Shown: positions 32,605 to 44,046 of the stretch, one piece after another
Numbering within the stretch: the stretch's first letter is position 1
How the letters are laid out: each line of letters begins with the position of its first letter
Source: Rhizophagus irregularis
Lineage: Eukaryota > Glomeromycota > Glomeromycetes > Glomerales > Glomeraceae
Assembly: GCF_026210795.1 (NCBI RefSeq)
Contig: NC_089429.1
Coordinates: 1-64,000, forward strand
Direction: 5' to 3'
DNA length: 64,000 bases
The notes under the pieces: generated by a model
Seen by the model: the letters and a program-made list of their open reading frames with translations, nothing else
What the model was told of the DNA's origin: nothing
Databases searched by the model: none
Program-made: the position numbers and the translations under genes

Positions 32605-33246
32605 TGTCGTGTCATGTAAAACAAAGCTGCAAGTACATACCTTGATAAACGTGACTTGAATTTTTATATCAATATAAAAATTAAAGTTTGAGTATTATTA
32701 CAATTTAGAAGTAATGTGAAAATTGAAATCATATGTTATATTACCGCATTTTTATTGGTCAGTTATTTTATCACATGATTTTATTTTTTTCTGATTTTTC
32801 CAAAAAATTGGGGAGGAAGGTGATGTAAAACAGATAATTAAATTGGTTCAGCCTTATTGCCAATAAATCAAAGTATAATTTTTATTTTTATACTTTAGTT
32901 TTAAATGATAAATTTTTCTTTTCTTCATTTGGATTTATATTGTCTTATTGATCTAATAATATGTGGTTATCCTGGTTGTTCCTTAAGAAATATTGAATGT
33001 AATTTAGTAAAATCAAATTTAATGTAGGAGTTTTATTGAGGCAATTAATAAAAGTATCAAAAATTTTACATCTACGTCCATCTATTGAAATTTAAGCGAA
33101 TGCTATCATTATGTAAACAAGAATATATTTCGAAGTGAGTAGGATTTTTTAAATGTATTATTAGCGTTAACGTTAGTAAAATTTTTTTTCTGATGACTTT
33201 TATAAATTTGCGTTACTTTTTTTTGAAATTAATGCATCACAACATT
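32605..33246. other. AT-rich stretch, no gene seen
   Basis: No supported ORF, repeat or RNA gene was seen in this stretch. Confidence 0.5.
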
Positions 33247-33381
33247 TTATCCTTTTTTCTTGCAATTATTTTTGGGACATATATCTTTTTGAAATTTAAG
33301 TTGCCAGTCCTTGTTGCATAACTTGCATTTATTTTTAAATTTAATTTCTTCAGATGCTAAATATTTGTGACCAATTTGCAT
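33247..33381 (-). CDS. Tiny zinc-ribbon-like ORF (44 residues)
   Basis: This short minus-strand ORF begins with ATG and has four cysteines as CKLC...CPKNNC (CX2C-X12-CX4C) in a Lys-rich chain with a central KDWQLKF. The spacing is that of a zinc ribbon. There is no signal peptide. It could be a real microprotein or the surviving exon of a larger decayed gene. Confidence 0.3.
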   Translation of the reverse strand: MQIGHKYLASEEIKFKNKCKLCNKDWQLKFQKDICPKNNCKKKG

Positions 33382-34922
33382 AGTTTTTCCTCAATTTGAA
33401 AATTGCTTAATATTTGATTATTTATAAAAGATTATTAATAATACAATGATACAAATAATGCAATAAACTTAATTTGTAACATTTCGTAAATTACAATATT
33501 ATGTATTATTTAAAATGTATTTATAAAATCATGTTTTATATTATATTATTAAATTATTTTTAATAATACATTATGCAAGCGCTGATCACATTTCGGAAAT
33601 TTACTCGCCCGGCAATTTTTTTATCTGCAAAAATGAGCGCTATAGCATTTATAATGACATTCTAAAACCTACTGAAGAGTGTAGTGAAAATATTTAAGAA
33701 TCTAATGCTATGCTCTGCGAAAGTTCCAAGATGAATTGATTTTGAAAAGATCAAGCTTGCAATTAATTTCTATGATTCTTTGATTATTGATCGAAAATCT
33801 ATTAACCAATCTAATATGTGATCAAAAATTAAGTACTTTAATCAATTTATTGAACAATTAACCTTAGTCACCTTATTTTTCTTTTTTAAAAATGTCAAAT
33901 AGTAAACCTTTTAAGGGCGCATATTAAAACTTTACTAAGCACCAGGCATGTTGTAATTTAGTAATAAACTAATAATAGGACCCCGAACAATATATATAAA
34001 GGTAGGTTTTGAGTTTGCTTAACCAACATATAAAAATTTTTCCTATGTGAGATTTATTATTGCTTATTTGATAACATAATTTTTAAATAGTCAGATATAA
34101 TTATGCGTAGCAGAGTATTAAATTATTAATAGTCAGATATATATTTGCGTAGCAGAATAGATTTTTTTAATATATATATATAATAATATAATATATATTT
34201 ACATTTTTCACATTAAAAAAATTTAATAAAATATGTAAACAAAGTTATAAACATGTTTGTGTAAAAAAAATTTACTATTTTTAATACAAAAAATAAGTTA
34301 ATTGTATACATAATACAGGAATCATTTTTAGACGTGATTGTGTAATGTGTTTTTGATAAAACAAATACGCATCTGTGTAACATTAAAATTATAAATCATA
34401 TATGTGTCTATAACTCTATGTAACAGTAAAAAAATATATATTGAAAATGAGAGCAAGAAAAATAAGTGTTTTTCTGTTTTTTTATAATTTTACACTATAA
34501 TTTTTGTAATAATCAATAAGTTATTTCATTTTTACTTAGAAAATTTTTTAAAAATATTTTTTTTGACAAATTTTACAGTAAATTTTAAAAATAAAAATTC
34601 CGCGTATTGGTAGTATTACAAAAAACATGAATAAATCCATAAATATCTATTCAATCATGATAAATATTTATATATAAGTAGATTCGAACCTGCTTAACAA
34701 CTTTACTTAAGAAGATTTTAGATGTTTCCTTTGACTAAAGTACCTAAATTACGCTCTGAAGTTACAGAACAGATATACGAAATATTAATAAGAAACATTT
34801 ATAAGTTGTAATATTACAAAAAAATAATAATAGCTTTATCCATACATTATTTCAAAAATTTTTGTTTTTTTAGTTTTTTTTATATACATATTTTATAAAA
34901 AAAATTATATATAAATATATAT

Positions 34923-36499
34923 CACTGGTCAAAAACTAGGATAAACATAGCATGAGCTTGAATTTTATTAATTAATGCCGAAGTAACTTTAGAGAAACAC
35001 AGAGTGATCTATAAAGTACCGCAACAAGTGCAGAACTAATAGAAAAACAAAGAACAAATAATCTTCCGAAATTACAAATATGTAAGAAAAGCTAAGATTA
35101 AAAACCCCACCCTCTCTATATAAATAACTACGGCTACTCCCCCCAAATATATTTCAAAATGAGTAAAGTCGACTATGCTATACGTAACCCATCCAGCGCC
35201 GTACCCACTCCTAGAATCGGTAAAGAACCTCCGAGCTACCATTAGCACTATCAGAAATACCTAAAATTCAATTTCCCCTATTTGACTACATACTATGGAT
35301 AACAAACCTATTTCACAAAGACTCAGAACTTTTTAGGCCGTCAGGAAATACCCAGCCCGATGGGGAACTTTTTAGTGTCGTGCAATCCCCTAAGGGACAC
35401 CCACCTCATTACGAACGATCCCAAACGGAGGACACCCACCTCATTGCGAACGATCCTTCGACCTAAGATCTACCTAGATAAGTCAATCCAATGATAGTCC
35501 AACATGTGACCACCATGATCGGCATATCACAAAAACTGCGGTACCCAACCTGTCACCCCCCTTATCACCCGAATGATGATCGATTTTGAAAATTAGTAAC
35601 ACCAAGCCACCATGACGATCAAATTTTCCAGTATCCCCCACCCCCCAAAGAAAATAAGGTTACACCGAAAAAAGCGACCAAGAAAAACAAAAAGCAAAAA
35701 ATAAAAACATAAACCTCAGGAAAACTCGAAGTGCAATGAGAAAAACCTGAGTAAAAAACACCAAGCATACACCTCATCTCCGTCTCCTTATTTTAGAAAA
35801 CTAACTCCCCAGTTAACAACATCAACTAGCAAGAAATACGTTGGTCAAGAGCTCCTTCCAAAAAATACCAGTCCGGCCTGCGAACCACTTGGCCAGTTAG
35901 ACTTTAAAGGCGTAGGAACCAAGACGCACTACTTTTCAACCTTTCAGAAAGCCCAGGGGAACGTTCGTATGGAACTGCCATCTTACAGTATTATTGGTAA
36001 CTCCAAGACTCATGATAACGGTCCTAACTCAATATAAGTCATAAGAAGTCCGGGCGAAACTAAAGACCTCGGTAATAACTTCATATAACGTCGAAAAGTC
36101 CTTTTACTATCACTCAAGGCAAAAAATCCTCATATTTTTCATCCATAACTTCATGGGAAAAAATGGGCAGAGCCCAACGGGGGAGAAAGTACGATCATCA
36201 CTACTACTGGTCAAAAACTAATATATCGGGTAGCAGATATATATCAGATATGTACCTGATATATGTAGTATTAATGCTGAAAATCGGGTACCCGATATGT
36301 GTAAAATATGTGTAAATATATATATCGTCTACATATCATTTACATATCATATACATATCAGTACCCGATATGTATACGATATATATATTTACACATATCT
36401 TACACATATCAGGTACCCGATTTTCAGCATTAATACTACACATATCAGGTACATATCTGATATATATCTGCTACCTAATATATTAGTTTTTGACCAGTG
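34923..36499. mobile_element. Nested element with CACTGGTCAAAAACTA ends
   Basis: cactggtcaaaaacta at 34923-34938 and its exact reverse complement at 36484-36499 bracket about 1.58 kb. The interior (about 35000-36200) is less AT-rich than anything nearby and has many C runs, short open stretches and numerous stops. A second internal copy of the end sits at 36206. It may be one element or a MITE inserted beside a relative. Confidence 0.55.
36206..36499. mobile_element. Hairpin MITE (near-perfect ~295-base palindrome)
   Basis: The left half (actggtcaaaaactaatata, then cgggtagcagatatatatc, ...) is mirrored almost base for base by the right half ending in tagtttttgaccagtg. The axis lies near 36340-36360. 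The entire length is two arms, as in foldback-type MITEs. Confidence 0.8.
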
Positions 36500-36888
36500 T
36501 ATATGTCATAAAATAAATTGCTTAGCAGTGTAAAAAATTTATGGGTTAGATAAAAGTTTGCTTAGCAGACATGAAAAATATTTGCTTATTGACCTTAGTA
36601 AATTTTGAATTTTTTATCTGATTTATATATATATTGTTCGGGATCCTCTAATAATGCATACAGTAGAATCACACAGATAAATACATTACTGCGCCAATCA
36701 GGTGAACATTCACTAATAAAGTATTTTATTTGGATCATTTATTCATTTTTATACCATTTATCATATTATGTCGACTAAAGATAAGCACTAAAATAAATAC
36801 GATTTTGCAGGTCAAAGTTAAAAGCGAAAGTGAACCGAAAAAGTCAATAAGAATTAGATGTTAAATGAAATATCTACATTTAATCTAG

Positions 36889-37310
36889 TTATTGAGTAAA
36901 AAATGGTTCTCTTTTAAATAATATATTAATCATAAATGGAGTCAAATCCCAGCTCATTTGATTAAGTTCAGATACTATATTATTAGCAAAGTAACGCCTG
37001 ATTGCAGCGATATTTTTCTTCCAAATAAGTACTTTAATCAAATTTTCACTTTTATGATTTTTATTAACAAAATAAATAAATCTATTTAGAGTTTCCTTTA
37101 AATAAAAATAGAACTTATCGAGAATACGTGCAGCTTGCTTTAATTCTTCTGTATTAAATTTCAAAAATGGGCAAATTTCTTGTTGTTCAACAACTGATTC
37201 GATGCAAATTAATTTTCTAAATCATCGGTAGTTAGATCTTCATGAAACAATTCATTAAAGTCAGGAATTTCTTTATTACAAAAATTTTTTGCCAATTTGG
37301 CTAAATTTGT
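36889..37310 (-). pseudogene. Degraded coding fragment, family unknown
   Basis: An open stretch of 91 codons (36889-37164) continues upstream in frame to about 37210 (includes VVEQQEICPFLKF). After a one-base frame change it goes on to about 37300 (includes IPDFNELFHEDL). The combined text is helical and acidic/aromatic, with no recognised motif. Confidence 0.35.
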
Positions 37311-37633
37311 TTTAAGTTATTCATAATTTCTGTAAAGCACTAATTAAAAATTTTTTTCTATACCGACTAAATTTTTTTTAACTATTTTTTAATCATGAAT
37401 TTTTTGAATTGATCTTTATAAATAATTTTTTTAAATTGTTACATGATTAATTTGGTAATGTTACTTTTAATTATGGTATTATGTTATTTTAAAAACAATT
37501 CTATTAATTTCGATTGAAAACATTTTTTTCTGAGTCAATTAGATAATGAGAAAATTTCAAAATTTGAATGTTCTAGTTTCATATTTCAAGCAAACTTAAA
37601 TTTTATTTCTAAACTTGAATTATTTGATCGCAT

Positions 37634-37849
37634 TCAAATTTTATTTGTTTCACTAATGCAAGTAGTATTGCATAAAGTATGCTTGTGACAATATTTAAAT
37701 TTGCAGTTTAATAAAAAACAAAAGCCATAAAATTCAATTTCATTTTCCTTTATTTCATGATTTTCCAAAATACAGTCACAAGCACTACACCTTTTGAGTT
37801 TATTTTCACTTAGTATTCTCCTATAATTGTGATGTTTTGCTTCTTTCAT
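37634..37849 (-). CDS. Small Cys/His-rich ORF
   Basis: The ORF encodes 71 residues with eight cysteines in the pattern CSACDC...GFC...NC...YCHKHTLC...C, which could hold zinc. There is no signal peptide. It sits between a degraded fragment and the tandem-repeat zone. It may be an exon of something larger. Confidence 0.3.
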   Translation of the reverse strand: MKEAKHHNYRRILSENKLKRCSACDCILENHEIKENEIEFYGFCFLLNCKFKYCHKHTLCNTTCISETNKI

Positions 37850-37889
37850 ATTTCATATGTTTCTTTATACTTTTTTTTTCCTTAAATAA

Positions 37890-38880
37890 TTTATCATGCA
37901 TTGTGTATTAGTATTACTAATTACGAGTGATGAGAAATTTATTTCTTTAAAAACTTTTATTTTATGTCACTAAATATAATGAGTTGTATAATCAAATAAT
38001 ACAAATATAAATATTATTACTAATACTTTCATTGAAATCTTTGAATTTCAACTCAATGTATTATTTTTTTAACATGTATTATTATAATTATTATAGCATT
38101 ATCTTAAATAAACATAAAATTATGATCAGTCAAAATTTTATCATGCATTGTGTATCAATATTACTAACTACGAGTGATAAGAAATCTATTTCTTTAAAAA
38201 CTTTTGAGAGATTTATTTTATGTCACTGAATATAATGAGTTATATAATCATAAATAATACGAATATAAAATATTATTACTAATAATACTTTCATTAAAAT
38301 CTTTGAATTTCAACTCAATGTATTATTTTTTTAACATGTATTATTATAGTTATTTTAGCATTATCTTAAATGAACATAAAATTATGATCAGTCAAAATTT
38401 TTATTAGTATTTTCATTAAATTCATTGAATTTTTTAAAAATTATAATATGTATTATGCAATGGAATTATAATTAACTCACTAATTATTTAGTCGCTAAAG
38501 CAATAACATGAATTATTGTAATTATTTTAGCATTGTCATTAAAAGGAATTAACAATAAAACTGTAGATTTATGATCAATCAAAATATTTTATTAGTATTT
38601 TCATTAAATTCATTGAATTTTAAATAATTATAATGTGTATTATGTAATAAAATTATAATTAATTCACTAATTATTTAGTCGCTAAAGCAACATCATGTAT
38701 TATTGTAATTATTTTGGCATTATCAATAAAAAATTAAATTTGATTCCAATAAAAAACGTAAATTTATGGTCAATCAAAATATTTTATTAGTATTTTCATT
38801 AAATTCATTGAATTTTCTAAAAAACTATAAAGTGTATTATTTAATAAAATTATAAATAACTCACTAATTCTTTGGTTGCT
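37890..38880 (+). repeat. Tandem duplications upstream of the HMG-box gene
   Basis: A ~250-base unit (atcatgcattgtgtat...tatgatcagtcaaaatt) occurs twice (37890-38138, 38139-38400). A related ~190-base unit (ttattagtattttcattaaattcattgaatttt...atttatgatcaatcaaaatat) follows about two and a half times. The last partial copy ends at the start of the HMG-box gene, so the repeats form its promoter region. Confidence 0.85.
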
Positions 38881-38893
38881 AGATCAATATAAA

Positions 38894-39334
38894 ATGCAAA
38901 ATAATTCGATTTATCTAATACCAAACGGGTACATTCCAATTTTGATTGAAAAATCTTTATTAAAAAATCACGAAAAAGCAGTAAAATCGGTCGATAAATT
39001 TATGATGCCTTTATATGTATGGGATAGATTTAAAGTAAATAGTATAAAGAAAACACCAAATGCGTTTATTTTATTTAGAAATGAAAAATTTAAAACTGTG
39101 AGGATGAGTAATTCAAATTGTTCATCACGCGAAATTTCAAAAATAATTGGAAATATGTGGAAACAAATGTCAGAAGAAAATAAATTACCATATCAACGAA
39201 AAGCAAATGAAATAAAACACAACCATGCATCAATTTGTAAATATAATAAATTTTTTAATAATTTAAAACGACGTGATTACAAAAATTATAAAGAAAATAT
39301 CTCATCGATAAAAAAATTGCTTTATTTAATTTAA
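38894..39334 (+). CDS. HMG-box protein (MATA-HMG-like)
   Basis: The protein has 146 residues if started at the ATG at 38894; the frame is also open some codons upstream without an ATG. An HMG box covers about residues 53-118: KKTPNAFILFRNEKF, then a loop, then EISKIIGNMWKQMSEENKLPYQRKANEIK. The order of Pro, Phe, the central Trp and the Lys/Tyr helix is typical. The tail is basic. Known for the family: such boxes bend DNA. Sequence-specific ones of this length in glomeromycete fungi belong to the expanded MATA-HMG group, named after mating-type factors. A mating role here is not shown. Its upstream region is the tandem-repeat block. Confidence 0.75.
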   Translation: MQNNSIYLIPNGYIPILIEKSLLKNHEKAVKSVDKFMMPLYVWDRFKVNSIKKTPNAFILFRNEKFKTVRMSNSNCSSREISKIIGNMWKQMSEENKLPYQRKANEIKHNHASICKYNKFFNNLKRRDYKNYKENISSIKKLLYLI

Positions 39335-39576
39335 AAGTCATTTCACTATTGTTTCAATAATGCAATTGATATATAATTGATGACTGGAACACATAATCTT
39401 TAGTAATTATCACTTAAGAATCATTATTCTTGTGTATAAAATTTGTATAAATACATAATTTGTGTTTCATTCTAAGAAAGTTCTTTAACAATTCATATAA
39501 TACATTAATACGACATTGCATCAAAATCTATAAATATTTAAATAAATCATAAATTGTCGAAACTAAATTTAAAAAG

Positions 39577-41696
39577 ATGACTTTAACACCGCCTCCCGAA
39601 AAATTTTTTGCAACAATTAATGATATTCCTGATGAAACGACAGCAACAATTAATGAGCTTCTTAATGATATTGATGCACGTCAATTCTTTAATACTGTAG
39701 TTACTACATTAAATAAATATAGTATAGGTTCGAATAATTATCGTATTGTACCTTCGGTATCAGCGTCTTCTTATTATGCATTGCAAAATCATGGTTACAT
39801 ACTTCCTAAAAGCTCTTTAGATATCAAAATTAAGTTTGGAGGTAAAATGAAAAAGTACAAAATAATGTTTGATGACAAGAAAAAAAATGAAAAAATAACT
39901 CAAGATAAGGAAGATGATCCGATTGCAAAAACTATTATGTACCGATGTACGATATTGAAGGTCTACCTGTACTTGCAGAACTATTAGCTAATGCCGTCAT
40001 GCTAACTGATGATACAGTCAAGCAACGATTAACTTGGTTAGAATCAAATGAAACTACATTTAAAACTAACAAAAGAAATGAACAACAAACAACAATTGAA
40101 GGTCAAATAAAATGCTTGATTGAAGATCTGACAGATTATTGGAAAAATGATCAAACAATTGGATGGCAAAAATTAATACGAAATTTTATACTTGGATTTG
40201 AAATGCACTCGTATTACGAAAATATAGTATCCAAAAAAAGCAATAAAAAAAATAAAAGAAAAAATGCATCTGACACTAATGAATCTAATTCTGTTAAACC
40301 AAAGGAATGGGATTTTGTCAAAAAAAACGTTGAAATTTACTCCAAATGCATAAACACAATAATGAAAAGTAATCAAATAATTGACGTAATCAATAAGACC
40401 GCAAAGGATTTGAATCCTGATACAGAGGATTATAATTTTCAAAATGCTGTCAGGGAAATAACATCAAAAATTAAAGATAGCATGAAATTTTCGTATTTAT
40501 TGTATTATTTTGTATTGATGTTCAGTTACGTTGCATTAATTTCTCCACCAACAACAGATCAAGCCAAACTACTTAAATATCTAAAATTAAAAGATTTTAA
40601 TGAAATAATCGAAAAATTTAATCATTTAAAAAGCAAACCTTTAGGAAAAGATATTATTCAAGTTAATAATGTTCATGGAAAAAATATATTGAACGTTATT
40701 TTAAATTGTGCCAAAAGACTTAATATAAATAATGAAAAATTAAAGAATGGTTTGATTATGATTAATAATAATTATTTGTTCAGAGTCTATAGTGATCCTA
40801 TAAAAAATAGCAATGACAAAAGTGCTAAAAAAGCAAGATTAGCCTTTAATGCATTCGGGACAGATACTGAATCAGCGACATCCAGTTCGACAAATAATAG
40901 TAGAAATGATCGATGGAGGAGAAATGGAAATCAACGTCAGAACGAATTAGAACATTATAAAAGTCAATTCGAGGCACTCCAAAGCGAGTTGAATAATATA
41001 AAAGCTGATAAGAACTAATCGCGGAAGAATTGCAAAACCGGAGAGGAAAGCAAATAAGTATTTGAATCGTGTAAATCATGACGAAGATGAATTATTGCAT
41101 TATCCGCTTGAAGAGTATAACTCAGAATACGATAGCAGAAATATAATAGGTCGACACGAGGCGCAGCATGCTGTATCAAATATTTATGGTGTGCAATTAG
41201 AGGATTATTCATTTGGTGGAGAATTCAATCCAGATCAAAAGAGTGATATGCATAATAAAATAGTAACGAACTAACGATTATTAATGGTTTAAATCAGGAA
41301 ACAATCGAAGAAATAAATAATGCAGCAAATCATATGATACAAAATGAAATGGCACAGTTAAGCATTCCACACGAAGACAAATCAATTATTTCCAATTATC
41401 AAGTTTTATTTAAATTTGTAAAAGATAATAATTTTGAAATAGTTAGTAATAAATATAAAGAAAATTATAGCTCAGCAATCACAGATTTCCGTGAAAATAT
41501 AACTGATCAGCAAAAGAAGATTTACGATGATACGGTAGAACTTTTGAAGAGTAAATCAGATGAAAATCCTTATTTAAGATTCCGTAGTGAATCAGATATA
41601 GATCTTATATTAGGCAATGAAACTATAGAATTGTGTACAAATCAGAGGCATTTTACAAAGATTCAAAATCAGATGACATGAGTGAATCGGATTAGG
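39577..41696 (+). pseudogene. Large unrecognised gene with several frame breaks
   Basis: Five successive frames read as one protein. 39577-about 39945 encodes the N-terminus (MTLTPPPEKFFATINDIPDE). 39945-41018 encodes 357 residues with a Lys/Asn-rich linker, a hydrophobic segment (YLLYYFVLMFSYVALI) and an Arg/Asn-rich stretch followed by a coiled coil. 41020-41274 encodes an acidic region. 41280-41660 encodes a helical acidic region. A short tail ends in FYKDSKSDDMSESD at about 41695. The breaks are an eight-base imperfect duplication near 39938-39953 and single-base shifts near 41012, 41265 and 41650. I do not recognise the family. A TATA-like tgtataaaatttgtataaa lies about 140 bases upstream. 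It is either a young pseudogene or an error-rich stretch. Confidence 0.5.
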
Positions 41697-41870
41697 CATG
41701 ATCTGCAAAGTACAATTCAACAATACTTCTGAAAAAACAATACGTTTAAATTTATAAATAGAATATTTTTTCACTTCCTTTTTTACAAATTTTTTTCTGA
41801 ATTTTATACAAATATTATATTTATTTATTTCAGTATATTGAATAAATTTATTTAAATAAAAAAAATAACT

Positions 41871-42374
41871 ATGGATACTGAAATTTTTAATTTGTTAAAT
41901 GATTTCAACGATCTAACTATAAGTAATGACGATGATGAAGACTTTGGAGATGTAGAATTAAATGAAATTTATGATGAGACCCTGAGTAATCTGCCGGATA
42001 AGTACAATGACTTAGTAGAGGCAGTTTTCGAAATTATCAATAAAGTTCCCACATTTACTGCAGAAATAGTCGATAACGTTATTATTCTTGATAATATTTT
42101 ATTTGGATTAAATCCACAATTAGACGATGACAATGTATCAATTAAGGCAATACTCCGATTATCCGAATTTCACAAAAGAAAAATCCCACAAAGAAGTGAT
42201 CCAAGTTGGTGGGAAGAGAAATGTTCCAAATTCGAAGATTTAATGATCCATTTGTGCTCTACAAGCAATGACTTCAAAAATTATGATAAAAATGATGAAA
42301 GTTTAATTAGGAACGAAATTGTTGATTTTGCGAGTAAAATAGTACAGAAAGAATACGAATTTAAGGGTAAATAA
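41871..42374 (+). CDS. Acidic protein of unknown function
   Basis: The ORF encodes 167 residues, intact, opening with an acidic leader (MDTEIFNLLNDFNDL then DDDEDFGDVE). A helical body contains IPQRSDPSWWEEKCSKFEDLM. There are two cysteines and no signal peptide. It lies between the broken gene at 39.6 kb and a coiled-coil gene that starts 38 bases downstream, all on the plus strand. Such tight spacing suggests a 5' exon of the next gene or co-regulated neighbours. Family not recognised. Confidence 0.55.
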   Translation: MDTEIFNLLNDFNDLTISNDDDEDFGDVELNEIYDETLSNLPDKYNDLVEAVFEIINKVPTFTAEIVDNVIILDNILFGLNPQLDDDNVSIKAILRLSEFHKRKIPQRSDPSWWEEKCSKFEDLMIHLCSTSNDFKNYDKNDESLIRNEIVDFASKIVQKEYEFKGK

Positions 42375-42411
42375 ATATCTCATTATTACTTTTTCTTGTT
42401 ATTTTATAATC

Positions 42412-43387
42412 ATGGATATTCTCGCGAATTCAGAAATTAGTTATGAGGATTATGATAAACTAAGATCCAAATTATTTGAGTTCGCAAAGTATAACAACTA
42501 TCATGTTGAAAGAAAAGATGAGGAAATGTAGGGATTAACTTTTTTATATTATTTTAAATTACTTACTTAATTCTTTTATAGTGAACATTTATGTAAGGAA
42601 ATTGAAAATTTGCAAGAAGATATCATTGATTATGACAATAAAATGAAATCGGTTAGCAAGTTAGCAAGTTTTCATGTTTTTTTTATTGAATAAATTTGCA
42701 ATTACTAATTGTTTTTATAGGCTTTAAATGATGTCAAAACAACAAGTACTATGTACAATAATCTTTTATTGCAATATAACGATCTCGAGAATTCCTATCT
42801 TACTCTAGATAAGGTACAGTATACAAAGCAAATCATCTAAAAGCATTTTTTTCATTATTTATATTTAGGAAGCGATTGAAAGGCAAGCGAAAATAATGCA
42901 AGATTTAAAAGATAAAAAAGATAAAATTTCAGGCTTAGAGAAAAAATTAAATGATAGTTTGAAAGAAAAAAAAGTAATTCAAAGTGAATGTAATCGGCTT
43001 AAAATTTTGAATTGTAATTCCAAACTAATAAGTGAAAAAAATGCTCGAATTCAACAACAACAATATGAAGACATAGTTAAAATTTATCAATCTGAAATAA
43101 AGAATCTTGAAAATATTCTAGGTAAGAAGAGTAATGATTATGAAGATATATTGTCTCGATATAACATACTTATTGATGACTACGAGCAGTTGAAAATGCA
43201 TAAAGTAATCAGTTAATCACTTGAGTATAGCTTTTTTAACAAAAAATTTTAGGAAAGTTATAGTTATATTGGAATAAATACCAAATCCTTGCATGGCGAA
43301 TTGCAAAACAATTACTTCACGTAAGTTTAATAAAAATTACGATTATTAAAATAACAAATTTATTGATTTATTTTTTATTAAAGTTGA
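42412..43387 (+). CDS. Spliced coiled-coil protein
   Basis: Exons by GT-AG and phase: 42412-42527, 42582-42651, 42721-42813, 42869-43204, 43253-43320, 43384-43387, giving 228 residues. Introns are 48-69 bases. Exon 4 is a clear coiled coil (KDKKDKISGLEKKLNDSLKE; EIKNLENILGKKSNDYEDIL). The predicted stop comes at once in the sixth exon. However, the next frame there (VENQKLIKKINLLQTKNNEMK, then after a GT-AG interval to about 43603, RLNKIEILISNIYKDLNNKK) is also coiled-coil-like. A one-base shift at 43320/43384 may therefore have cut off the real tail. No enzymatic motif; structural role inferred. Confidence 0.6.
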
Positions 43388-43619
43388 AAACCAAAAGTTG
43401 ATTAAAAAAATCAACTTGTTACAAACGAAAAATAATGAAATGAAAAGTAAGTTATTTTATCAGAATTTCATTTAAATTTAGCATTCTAATTTTATGGATT
43501 GAAACCTATTTTTAGATACAATTGAAAGAAATACTAGCCGTTTAAATAAAATTGAAATTTTAATTTCAAACATTTATAAAGATTTGAATAATAAAAAATA
43601 AGTAACTATTTGGGAGGGT

Positions 43620-44004
43620 TAAATATGCTTAATTGACCTCAATCAGCATGTTGTAATTACTAAAAAATGCAGTAAAAGTGAAGATAATAAAATGCATTGC
43701 AGTATAATAATAATAGAAATCAAGACATACGTTACCGTTAACGTTAAGGAACAAATCCCATAACTTTCAATATTTCCATCACCTGGTTACCATAGGCAAC
43801 GGCTTACTTATCGATGAAGACGGTTAACTTTACCACTTGAAAAAATCTATTAACCTACTGACATGTCTATGAATCATATTTTTTGCTTACTAGGCTATGA
43901 TTATAATGAATATTTTTGACTAAATATATTTCACAGCACAATACAATCAATACAGTAGATTCGCAAACAATACTGAGATCAATAATACCGCCGACATAAT
44001 CGGT
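43620..44004. other. Intergenic, no gene seen
   Basis: It contains the short palindrome gttaccgttaacgttaagg and no ORF. Confidence 0.4.
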
Positions 44005-44016
44005 TATATAAAAATA
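44005..44016 (+). promoter_or_regulatory. TATA box of the 44.05-kb gene
   Basis: tatataaaaata lies about 30-40 bases before the ATG at 44047. Confidence 0.5.
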
Positions 44017-44046
44017 TTTGCTAGTTACGTATAGCACTCAAATAAA

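Larger units (their letters stand above)
33977..36647. mobile_element. Non-autonomous hAT-like DNA transposon (8-bp TSD), with nested inserts
   Basis: The left end is aggaccccgaacaatatatata and the right end, in reverse complement, is aggatcccgaacaatatatata (one mismatch in 22). Both ends are flanked by the identical octamer CTAATAAT (33969-33976 and 36648-36655), a target duplication length characteristic of hAT elements. The subterminal zones share gcRtagcag and gtttgctta words (left 34020-34160, right 36510-36600). There is no transposase. Inside lie a pair of CACTGGTCAAAAACTA ends (34923 and 36499) and a GC-richer block. Confidence 0.8.

Noticed and set aside
36297-36533. 78-residue ORF rich in Tyr/Ile/His
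   Set aside because: Lies in the arms of the hairpin MITE; the text follows the tatatc repeats.
39577-41696. Endogenous viral gene (nucleoprotein-like)
   Set aside because: The helical, basic/acidic layout brought it to mind, but no diagnostic motif is present, so no viral origin is claimed.
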